From contig NZIY01000037.1 of assembly GCA_002691795.1 (NCBI GenBank), forward strand, positions 20,387 through 25,913: a stretch of DNA of 5,527 nt, read 5' to 3'. Of this stretch, positions 1 to 4,811 are shown in pieces (position 1 is the first letter of the stretch; each line of letters begins with the position of its first letter). The position numbers were made by a program, and so were the translations under genes. Under the pieces are notes generated by a model. That model did no database searches. It was not told the origin of the DNA and was given only the letters and a program-made list of their open reading frames with translations. Source of the stretch: SAR116 cluster bacterium. Lineage in GTDB: Bacteria; Pseudomonadota; Alphaproteobacteria; Puniceispirillales; Marisalimonadaceae.

Positions 1-413
1 TCTAAATAACTTGAGAGAACTTCAATAAACAAATTTTGCTTAATAATCATAAGCTCGTTCTTTGAAATTTTTAAGTTATTTTTTGCAATATCATTTGCAT
101 TTTCAGTTACACCAAAATCAAATATTTTTTTATTAATAACTATAGAGTTTAGGTTACTATTTTGGTCTTGAAAATCGCCAATATTGTCAACTTTTTTGTT
201 GTCAAAAGTAAAAGTACTTGTAAAATTTGCTGTCCAATCTTTATTTGAATAAGAATTAAGTAAAAGCTTCTTTTTTGAGTCTAGAATAAAATTATTTTTT
301 TTGACTTCAAAACTTCTTTTCAATGCAGAAGCAAAAGCGTCTTTAAATGTAAAATCACTTGAAAAAGCTGGAAAATTTAAAAATAAAATTAAAATAATTA
401 AACTTTTTTTCAT
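1..413 (-). CDS. TolC-family outer membrane efflux protein, N-terminal part (runs off left edge)
   Basis: My own translation of the minus strand from the ATG at 413-411 gives 137 codons with no stop before the window edge. Residues 1-18 are a typical Sec signal peptide: MKK, then a run of Leu/Ile/Phe, ending Ala-Phe-Ser before Ser-Asp. The mature start (DFTFKDAFASAL, about 20-31) resembles the first helix of outer membrane efflux proteins. The segment around 95-101 (KKIFDFG) matches the family's 'Q-x-L-[FY]-D-x-G' strand-to-helix turn, and it is followed by a long amphipathic helix. The family forms trimeric outer-membrane/periplasmic channels for type I secretion or RND/MFS efflux. The start is supported by a strong Shine-Dalgarno (AAGGGG) upstream, and the gene lies 20 nt after the PCMT-like gene on the same strand, so the two are probably co-transcribed. 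Family assignment is fairly sure; the transported substrate and the length of the missing C-terminal part cannot be seen. Confidence 0.8.
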   Translation of the reverse strand, partial: MKKSLIILILFLNFPAFSSDFTFKDAFASALKRSFEVKKNNFILDSKKKLLLNSYSNKDWTANFTSTFTFDNKKVDNIGDFQDQNSNLNSIVINKKIFDFGVTENANDIAKNNLKISKNELMIIKQNLFIEVLSSYL

Positions 414-420
414 ATATTTG

Positions 421-430
421 TTCCCCTTAA
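421..430 (-). promoter_or_regulatory. Shine-Dalgarno of the TolC-family gene
   Basis: On the minus strand this reads TTAAGGGGAA. The G run ends 9 nt before the ATG at 413, and the site lies inside the 20-nt gap after the PCMT-like stop codon. It fixes the start codon and suggests the downstream gene has its own ribosome entry in a shared mRNA. Confidence 0.7.
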
Positions 431-433
431 CAT

Positions 434-1087
434 TTACAGCTCAAATAAAACTTTATTCTTAAATCCATCAAATAAAGGTATATAAGCGTCAAATAAATAA
501 TTTTTGATTAAACCACTTTTATGATTATTATAAAGAACAGCTTTACCTATATTATTTTTATCAATCTCGATAGCAACTAAACTTCCATTTTCAGACAATT
601 GGTTAAGTATTTCTAGCGGAACCTTATTTACTCCACCTTCAATAATTATACTATCATATGGTTGTTGATCAGGGTAACCATTTTCAATCTTTTCCTTAAT
701 TATGACTACATTGTTAACATCAAGTTGAGCAAGGATATCAGATGAAAAATCATAAAAACTTTTTATAGATTCTATTCCTATTACAGTATTGCATAGATGA
801 GATAAAATTATAGACGTATAACCAATACCACTACCAAGCGTCAATATTGTGTGATTTTCTTTTATATTTAAAGCTTGTATCATTTTTGCAATAATCATTG
901 GGTTAATTAAATATCTGTTTTTATTTAAATTTAAGGTATCATCAATGTAAGATTGACTTATTTTATTTTTGTTAACGAATATCTCTCTAGGAACATTTAA
1001 AAAAGCTTCAATTATTTTCTCATCAACAACTTTGTTTGGCTTTAGTTGACAATCAACCATATTTTTTCTTTGAAAATCATAATCCAT
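434..1087 (-). CDS. Protein-L-isoaspartate O-methyltransferase-like protein (PCMT family)
   Basis: A 217-residue class I SAM-dependent methyltransferase of the PCMT family, the usual length for it. Seen: an N-terminal signature 'R-x-x-M-V-x-x-Q-L' (R7-L15) and 'VPREIFV' (32-38), both hallmarks of the family; SAM motif I ILTLGSGIGYT (81-91); and an acidic residue after strand 2 (E106) that should contact the SAM ribose. The C-terminus 'F-x-x-x-V-L-F-E-L' fits the alphaproteobacterial subfamily. Canonical PCMTs repair isoaspartyl residues in aged proteins, using a Ser/Thr-containing 'T-[IV]-[ST]-x-P' loop before motif I. Here the equivalent stretch is RYLINPMII (58-66) without the usual hydroxyl residue, so repair activity is uncertain and another methyl acceptor is possible. 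The ATG at 1087 is supported by GAGGA 7 nt upstream. The gene leads a minus-strand operon with the TolC-family gene, a pairing I recall as common in alphaproteobacteria. Symbol pcm is left blank because of the altered loop. Confidence 0.86.
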   Translation of the reverse strand: MDYDFQRKNMVDCQLKPNKVVDEKIIEAFLNVPREIFVNKNKISQSYIDDTLNLNKNRYLINPMIIAKMIQALNIKENHTILTLGSGIGYTSIILSHLCNTVIGIESIKSFYDFSSDILAQLDVNNVVIIKEKIENGYPDQQPYDSIIIEGGVNKVPLEILNQLSENGSLVAIEIDKNNIGKAVLYNNHKSGLIKNYLFDAYIPLFDGFKNKVLFEL

Positions 1088-1094
1088 ATAAATG

Positions 1095-1099
1095 TCCTC
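1095..1099 (-). promoter_or_regulatory. Shine-Dalgarno of the PCMT-like gene
   Basis: The minus strand reads GAGGA, 7 nt before the ATG at 1087. Upstream of it (plus coordinates 1109-1114, minus-strand TATATT) is a possible -10 box with no convincing -35, so the promoter itself is not resolved. Confidence 0.65.
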
Positions 1100-1176
1100 A
1101 AATAATTAAATATAGCAAAATGCATATGATTTAAAGAGATATGTTAATATTTGTAATAATTTATAAAAAGTCATTC

Positions 1177-1205
1177 TTGTTAAATAAAAAAAATTCATTT
1201 ATAAG
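1177..1205 (+). promoter_or_regulatory. Sigma-70-type promoter for tRNA-Cys / selD operon
   Basis: TTGTTA (1177-1182, 4 of 6 to the -35 consensus) and TATAAG (1200-1205, 5 of 6 to the -10 consensus) are separated by exactly 17 nt. The predicted transcription start, about 7 nt after the -10 box, falls at 1211-1213, at the first base of tRNA-Cys. In such AT-rich DNA chance matches are common, but the spacing, position and orientation all agree. Confidence 0.55.
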
Positions 1206-1212
1206 ATATCAA

Positions 1213-1286
1213 GGCCCGATGGCAGAGTGGTGATGCAGCGGCCTGCAAAGCCGTTAACAGCGGTTCGATTCCGCTTCGGGCCTCCA
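1213..1286 (+). tRNA. tRNA-Cys (anticodon GCA)
   Basis: Complete cloverleaf. The acceptor stem GGCCCGA (1213-1219) pairs with TCGGGCC (1276-1282). A short D arm GCA/TGC is present. The anticodon stem GCGGC (1238-1242)/GCCGT (1250-1254) encloses loop CTGCAAA with anticodon GCA at 1245-1247. The T arm AGCGG (1259-1263)/CCGCT (1271-1275) has loop TTCGATT. The discriminator is U73 (1283), an identity element of cysteine tRNAs, and the CCA end is encoded (1284-1286). The start codon of the selD fusion gene follows only 11 nt later, so the tRNA and the mRNA are probably cut from one transcript. Confidence 0.96.
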
Positions 1287-1297
1287 GAAAATTTATT

Positions 1298-1861
1298 ATG
1301 GATAACAAAAATAAAGCAATAATAGAAAATGATCTTATTTTAATTGGCGGTGGTCATTCTCATTTAAGTGTTTTAAAGGCATTTATATTGAACCCGATTA
1401 AAGGTCTCAGAATTACACTTATTTCAGATGTATATCAAACACCATACTCTGGAATGCTTCCAGGTTTTATTGAAAACAGATTTACATTAGATGAGATATT
1501 AATTGATTTATATAAATTTTCTTCAATTGGTAACTTTAGATTTATTAAAAGTACTGTCAAAGGAATTCAAGGTAAAAAACAATTAATAGAATTAGAGAAC
1601 CGTCCCCCAATTCATTATGATTTTTTATCAATAAATATTGGTATTGTTAATGATAAAACTAAAATAATAGGAGCTGAAAAATACGCCCTCACATTAAAAC
1701 CTATATCAAAAATAAATTATTCAGAATTAACTAATAAACTTGAAAATAAAACAATTGGTATAATTGGCGCTGGTCCAGCAGGTGTTGAGGTAGCTCTTGC
1801 TTTAAAAAAAGGTTTGTTAATAGTAAAATTTACTTATTTTGTAGTGAAAAAGGCATTCTAA
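1298..1861 (+). CDS. N-terminal FAD/NAD(P) oxidoreductase part of the selD fusion gene, ended early by a frameshift
   Basis: This 187-codon frame is the first part of the oxidoreductase domain that is fused to SelD in many bacteria (the 'N-terminal to SelD' pyridine nucleotide-disulfide oxidoreductase family). Seen: FAD dinucleotide-binding motif LIGGGHSH (15-22); the very characteristic TPYSGMLPG; and the start of the second (NAD(P)H) Rossmann motif IGIIGAGPAGVEVALAL. Right after this motif the frame crosses an A7 run (1804-1810) and goes out of phase. The last 16 or so residues (GLLIVKFTYF...) do not continue the fold and stop at TAA 1859-1861, while the plausible continuation lies in the -1 frame. 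The ATG at 1298 is the only usable start before the FAD motif. It has no Shine-Dalgarno and sits 11 nt after tRNA-Cys. The domain may feed reduced selenium to SelD, but its reaction is not established. A complete protein would be about 701 residues, normal for this fusion. Confidence 0.85.
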   Translation: MDNKNKAIIENDLILIGGGHSHLSVLKAFILNPIKGLRITLISDVYQTPYSGMLPGFIENRFTLDEILIDLYKFSSIGNFRFIKSTVKGIQGKKQLIELENRPPIHYDFLSINIGIVNDKTKIIGAEKYALTLKPISKINYSELTNKLENKTIGIIGAGPAGVEVALALKKGLLIVKFTYFVVKKAF

Positions 1862-3402
1862 ATAATTTTCCATTAAGCGCAAAAATCAAAGTATTAAAAA
1901 TATTAAAATTTTCAGACATAAATGTTGTTGAAAAAAGCAGAGTTAAACAAATTACAAAAAATTCAATTTATACAGTATCAAAAACAAAAGTTTATATTGA
2001 TAAGGCTATCTTAGCTACAAATGGAATTAGTCCCTCTTGGCTAAAAAAAACAGATTTAAAACTCTCAAAAAATGGATTTATTCAAACCAACAAAAAATTG
2101 CAAACTAATTTCAATAATGTTTTTGCATCTGGTGATATAATAAATTTTTCTGACAAAAAACTTAACAAATCAGGTGTATATGCAGTAAAATCAAGCTTAA
2201 TATTAGAAAAAAATATTAGGAACTTTATTCAAAATAAAAAATTAATTGATTATAAACCTCAAAAATCTTATCTCTCGCTAATTGGTCTTTCAAATGAAAA
2301 AGCACTAGCTCATAAATTTAATTTTTTCTTAATTTCAAAAATTGCATTAAAACTTAAAAATTTAATAGATTTAAAATTTATAAAAAAATTTCAGATTTAC
2401 AATCAAATTTCCTACAACCAGTTTGATATGGACTGCAGAGGTTGTGCTGCAAAAGTGAATTTATCTGCATTAAAAGAAGCTCTTCCAAATGATATAATAA
2501 ATCCATCTAAAGATGCTCATGATATAGATAGAGGTAGCTATTTTGTCCAGTCTGTAGACATGATTAATTCTTTAATAAATGACCCTTATCTATTAGGCAA
2601 AATTGCTGCAAACCATGCACTTAGTGATATATATGCCGCTTTATCTAATCCTGTTTCAGCATCAATTATTTTACAATTACCAAAATGTTCTCAAAAACTT
2701 CATTCGGAAGATATAAAACAAGTTTATTTAGGAGCTAAATTTGTCTTAAATAAGAATAATTGTAAATTATTAGGTGGTCATACAATGCTTGGAGAAGATG
2801 ATAATCCAGTTGTAGGTTTTTCTGTCATTGGAAAAAAATTCAATAAAGAAAAAAAAATGATAAATGACCAAGATAAAATATTTTTAACTGGTAAGATTGG
2901 TGTTGGATTAATATTTGCTGGAATTCAGTCAAATATTTTAAACAGTAGTTACCTTGACGAGGTAATGCCAAACCTAATCAAAGGAAATGAAAAGATTGGA
3001 AAACTTTTTGCTAAAATTAAACCCTTAGACGCAACAGATATTACTGGATATGGATTATGCAATCATTTGTTAAACCTTAAAAATAGAAATAAAACCATTA
3101 ACGGAATAACAATTTTTAAAGATAAAATTTCAATTTTTAATGGAGTTCAAGAATGCATAAACAATAATATTAAATCATCTCTTTATGAACAAAATTTTAA
3201 TTATGCAAAAAATTTAGTTGAATTTAAAAAAACAGAAATAATCAATCAAGTTTTTTTTGACCCACAAACTGTAGGTGGAATTGCATTTATTGTATCAAAA
3301 AAATTGTCTGAAAACACTTCAAATATACTAAACAAAAATAAAATTCCATTTCAAGAAATAGGTTTTGTTGATAATTCACATTTTAAAATTAAGTTTGTTT
3401 AA
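1789..3402 (+). CDS. selD: C-terminal part of the fusion gene: rest of the oxidoreductase domain plus selenide, water dikinase SelD (-1 frame)
   Basis: The frame is open from 1789 (TGA at 1786-1788) to TAA 3400-3402, with no ATG before 2428, so it is best read as the -1 continuation of the upstream frame. It first completes the oxidoreductase: the NAD(P) domain, then LATNGISP, then the FAD-contacting VFASGDI near 2125. The SelD domain follows. It makes selenophosphate from selenide and ATP. Motifs: DCRGCAAK from 2431, whose second Cys, three residues before Lys, aligns with catalytic Cys17/Lys20 of E. coli SelD (Cys here, not selenocysteine); NDPYLLGKIAANHALSD; LLGGHTMLGED; DATDITGYGL; and FDPQTVGGIAF. 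These are the conserved metal-, ATP- and phosphate-binding segments, and all are intact. The SelD part alone, from ATG 2428, would be 324 residues, near stand-alone SelD length. It overlaps mnmH by one base (TAATG), so the two are likely translationally coupled. A TTG at 2098 could be taken as a start, but it lies inside the oxidoreductase fold and has no Shine-Dalgarno. Confidence 0.88.
   Translation, partial: GSSCFKKRFVNSKIYLFCSEKGILNNFPLSAKIKVLKILKFSDINVVEKSRVKQITKNSIYTVSKTKVYIDKAILATNGISPSWLKKTDLKLSKNGFIQTNKKLQTNFNNVFASGDIINFSDKKLNKSGVYAVKSSLILEKNIRNFIQNKKLIDYKPQKSYLSLIGLSNEKALAHKFNFFLISKIALKLKNLIDLKFIKKFQIYNQISYNQFDMDCRGCAAKVNLSALKEALPNDIINPSKDAHDIDRGSYFVQSVDMINSLINDPYLLGKIAANHALSDIYAALSNPVSASIILQLPKCSQKLHSEDIKQVYLGAKFVLNKNNCKLLGGHTMLGEDDNPVVGFSVIGKKFNKEKKMINDQDKIFLTGKIGVGLIFAGIQSNILNSSYLDEVMPNLIKGNEKIGKLFAKIKPLDATDITGYGLCNHLLNLKNRNKTINGITIFKDKISIFNGVQECINNNIKSSLYEQNFNYAKNLVEFKKTEIINQVFFDPQTVGGIAFIVSKKLSENTSNILNKNKIPFQEIGFVDNSHFKIKFV
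1801..1810 (+). other. Frameshift site: TTTAAAAAAA slippery run in the selD fusion gene
   Basis: In the incoming frame the codons are TTA AAA AAA GGT. The run contains two overlapping -1 slippery heptamers in the right phase, T-TTA-AAA (1801-1807) and A-AAA-AAA (1804-1810); the second resembles the E. coli dnaX site A-AAA-AAG. A -1 shift here, or one extra A in the DNA or mRNA, joins the two conserved halves cleanly as ...ALALKKR-FVNSK.... The overlap of the two open frames (1789-1858) means any shift must lie in this interval. GAGG at 1787-1790 could act as a dnaX-like internal Shine-Dalgarno, but it also encodes the conserved GVEV motif. I see no strong downstream hairpin. Confidence 0.8.
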
Positions 3403-4442
3403 TGAGTAAAATTATTCAAAGTGTTCATTGGGACAATTCTAAGTTCGATAATATTATTGATGTTAGGACACCTTCAGAATTTAAAGAAGACCATATAATA
3501 GGTTCTCTTAACTATCCTGTACTCTCAGATTATGAAAGAGAATTAGTTGGAACTATTTATAAAAAAGATTCACCATTTCAAGCAAGAATTATTGGTTCAT
3601 CAATAATATCTAGAAATATCTCAAGATTAATAACTAAGAAATTTTCTAAGAAACCGGGTTCATGGAGACCACTAGTATATTGTTGGAGAGGAGGACAAAG
3701 ATCTAGAGCTTTATGCGTTGTAATGAATGAAATTGGTTGGAGATCAACACAACTTCTTGGAGGATATAAATATTATAGGCATGATGTAATAAAACAAATA
3801 GAAAAATTGAGTTCAAAATTAAAATTAATTTTAATTTCAGGAAAAACTGGAACAGGCAAAACTAAATTACTTCATGAAATTAGTAAAATTGGTGGGCAAA
3901 TTATTGATCTTGAAAAAATTGCAAATCATAAAGGTTCATTGTTAGGCAAAAACTTAAAAAAACCTCAACCGTCACAAAAGTTCTTTGAAAGTCAACTATT
4001 TAATTGTTTGTGTAATTTAAATTTTAGAAAAAAAGTTTTTATTGAAGCAGAAAGTAGTAAAATTGGTAATCTGCATATACCCAAGGCACTATGGAATAAA
4101 ATGCTACTAGCAAAAAAAATTAACATTGATGCGCCCTTAGATAGTAGAATTAATTTTTTAATAAATGATTATAAATATGTTCAATTTGATAAAAATTTTT
4201 TTGATCCTTTTCTGAACGGATTAAAAAATAGAATAAACAATAATATTATGACTGAAATAAAACATTACATTGAAGAAAAAAATTGGGAATTATTAACAAA
4301 AAGTTTACTTGAGAATCACTATGATCCTTCTTATTCATTAAATTATAATAAAAAAAATCATCAAATTTTTAAAAATTATAACCTTAAAACAGTCTCTAAA
4401 AAACATTTAAATTTACTAGCTCACAAAATTTTATTACTATAA
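3402..4442 (+). CDS. mnmH: tRNA 2-selenouridine synthase MnmH/SelU
   Basis: A 346-residue protein (the E. coli protein is about 364) that uses selenophosphate to convert 2-thiouridine, via a geranylated intermediate, to 2-selenouridine at wobble position 34 of tRNA-Lys, -Glu and -Gln. The N-terminal rhodanese domain (about 10-130) shows DVRTPSEF (20-27), HIIGSLNYP and the active-site loop YCWRGGQRS with catalytic Cys94, then the family-specific LLGGYKYYR (118-126). The C-terminal P-loop domain has Walker A GKTGTGKT (147-154), followed by the conserved DLEKIANHKGSLLG, a QPSQ-x-x-FE segment and IEAESSKIG. All key residues are present and the frame is intact. It starts at the ATG overlapping the selD stop by one base (TAATG) and has no Shine-Dalgarno of its own, so translation probably depends on ribosomes finishing selD. 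The direct coupling of substrate maker and substrate user supports the assignment. tRNA-Asn follows 48 nt downstream. Confidence 0.94.
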   Translation: MSKIIQSVHWDNSKFDNIIDVRTPSEFKEDHIIGSLNYPVLSDYERELVGTIYKKDSPFQARIIGSSIISRNISRLITKKFSKKPGSWRPLVYCWRGGQRSRALCVVMNEIGWRSTQLLGGYKYYRHDVIKQIEKLSSKLKLILISGKTGTGKTKLLHEISKIGGQIIDLEKIANHKGSLLGKNLKKPQPSQKFFESQLFNCLCNLNFRKKVFIEAESSKIGNLHIPKALWNKMLLAKKINIDAPLDSRINFLINDYKYVQFDKNFFDPFLNGLKNRINNNIMTEIKHYIEEKNWELLTKSLLENHYDPSYSLNYNKKNHQIFKNYNLKTVSKKHLNLLAHKILLL

Positions 4443-4490
4443 AATTTTTTATATACATATGTTATTTTTTGTGTATTTTAATATTACAGT

Positions 4491-4565
4491 TCCTCGGTAG
4501 CTCAGTGGTAGAGCAATCGGCTGTTAACCGATCGGTCGGGGGTTCGAATCCCTCCCGGGGAGCCA
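4491..4565 (+). tRNA. tRNA-Asn (anticodon GTT)
   Basis: Complete cloverleaf. The acceptor TCCTCGG (4491-4497) pairs with CCGGGGA (4555-4561), including one T-G wobble. The D arm is GCTC/GAGC. The anticodon stem ATCGG (4516-4520)/CCGAT (4528-4532) encloses loop CTGTTAA with GTT at 4523-4525. The T arm has loop TTCGAAT. The discriminator is G73 (4562), as in asparagine tRNAs, and CCA is encoded (4563-4565). It follows mnmH by 48 nt on the same strand. I find no convincing -35/-10 pair in that gap, so it may be transcribed as the tail of the selenium operon. Confidence 0.96.
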
Positions 4566-4639
4566 TATAATTGATTAAAACAGAATCCGTCCTGAACTGT
4601 CACGAAAATATTACTTTTAAAACTTTAACTAAAAATATT

Positions 4640-4682
4640 ATATTAATCAGCTTAACTAATTGATATTTTTATATTTTTATTT
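4640..4682 (+). terminator. Possible rho-independent terminator after tRNA-Asn
   Basis: The left arm 4640-4650 (ATATTAATCAG) pairs with 4656-4666 (CTAATTGATAT) around a CTTAA loop, with one C-A mismatch and one G-U pair. It is followed directly by a T-rich stretch (TTTTATATTTTTATTT). The stem has little GC and would be weak, but its place at the end of the plus-strand block and the T tract fit a terminator in an AT-rich genome. Confidence 0.42.
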
Positions 4683-4706
4683 ACTAAATCATGTATTCTT
4701 TATCAC

Positions 4707-4737
4707 TTACACAATTAAAATATTACTCTAATATAAT
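4707..4737 (+). promoter_or_regulatory. Possible promoter of the repeat-protein gene
   Basis: A perfect TATAAT (4732-4737) is preceded by TTACAC (4707-4712, 4 of 6 to the -35 consensus) with a long 19-nt spacer. It would give a 5' leader of roughly 65-70 nt. Chance TATAAT matches are expected in such AT-rich DNA, so confidence is low. Confidence 0.33.
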
Positions 4738-4798
4738 ACTGATTTGTTTTTTTAGTAATTATGGTTCATAGTTTTACTATTAAACTTAATGATTAGCA

Positions 4799-4805
4799 AA
4801 GGGAG
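4799..4805 (+). promoter_or_regulatory. Strong Shine-Dalgarno of the repeat-protein gene
   Basis: AAGGGAG ends 6 nt before the ATG at 4812. It selects this ATG over the in-frame ATG at 4824 and is the best ribosome binding site on the plus strand of this window; selD and mnmH have none. Confidence 0.75.
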
Positions 4806-4811
4806 ATATAT

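Larger units (their letters stand above)
4566..4811 (+). other. AT-rich intergenic region with terminator and promoter candidates
   Basis: These 246 nt lie between tRNA-Asn and the repeat-protein gene. They hold a weak terminator-like hairpin (4640-4682), a possible promoter (TATAAT at 4732) and the ribosome binding site at 4799. I see no coding sequence, no repeat of either tRNA 3' end and no recognisable riboswitch. Confidence 0.5.

Noticed and set aside
1786..1788. In-frame TGA as a possible selenocysteine codon in the selD region
   Set aside because: This TGA is in the -1 frame upstream of the overlap, where the 0 frame encodes the conserved GVEV motif. The SelD active-site position is an ordinary Cys codon and no Sec machinery is visible.
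1811..1860. Hairpin stimulating the selD frameshift
   Set aside because: The AGTAAA/TTTACT inverted repeat gives at most four base pairs with a usable loop, too weak to claim as a stimulating structure.
4443..4490. Terminator or promoter between mnmH and tRNA-Asn
   Set aside because: Only a short AT-rich pairing (ATATAC with GTGTAT, one wobble) and a small ACATATGT palindrome are seen, and no -35/-10 pair with proper spacing.
1213..4565. Genomic island inserted at a tRNA gene with attachment-site repeats
   Set aside because: No duplicate of either tRNA 3' end is found in the window, and there is no integrase or other mobility gene.
4691..4771. 26-codon plus-strand ORF between tRNA-Asn and the repeat gene
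   Set aside because: No Shine-Dalgarno, and the hydrophobic, Tyr-rich product is typical of random AT-rich DNA. It overlaps the promoter candidate.
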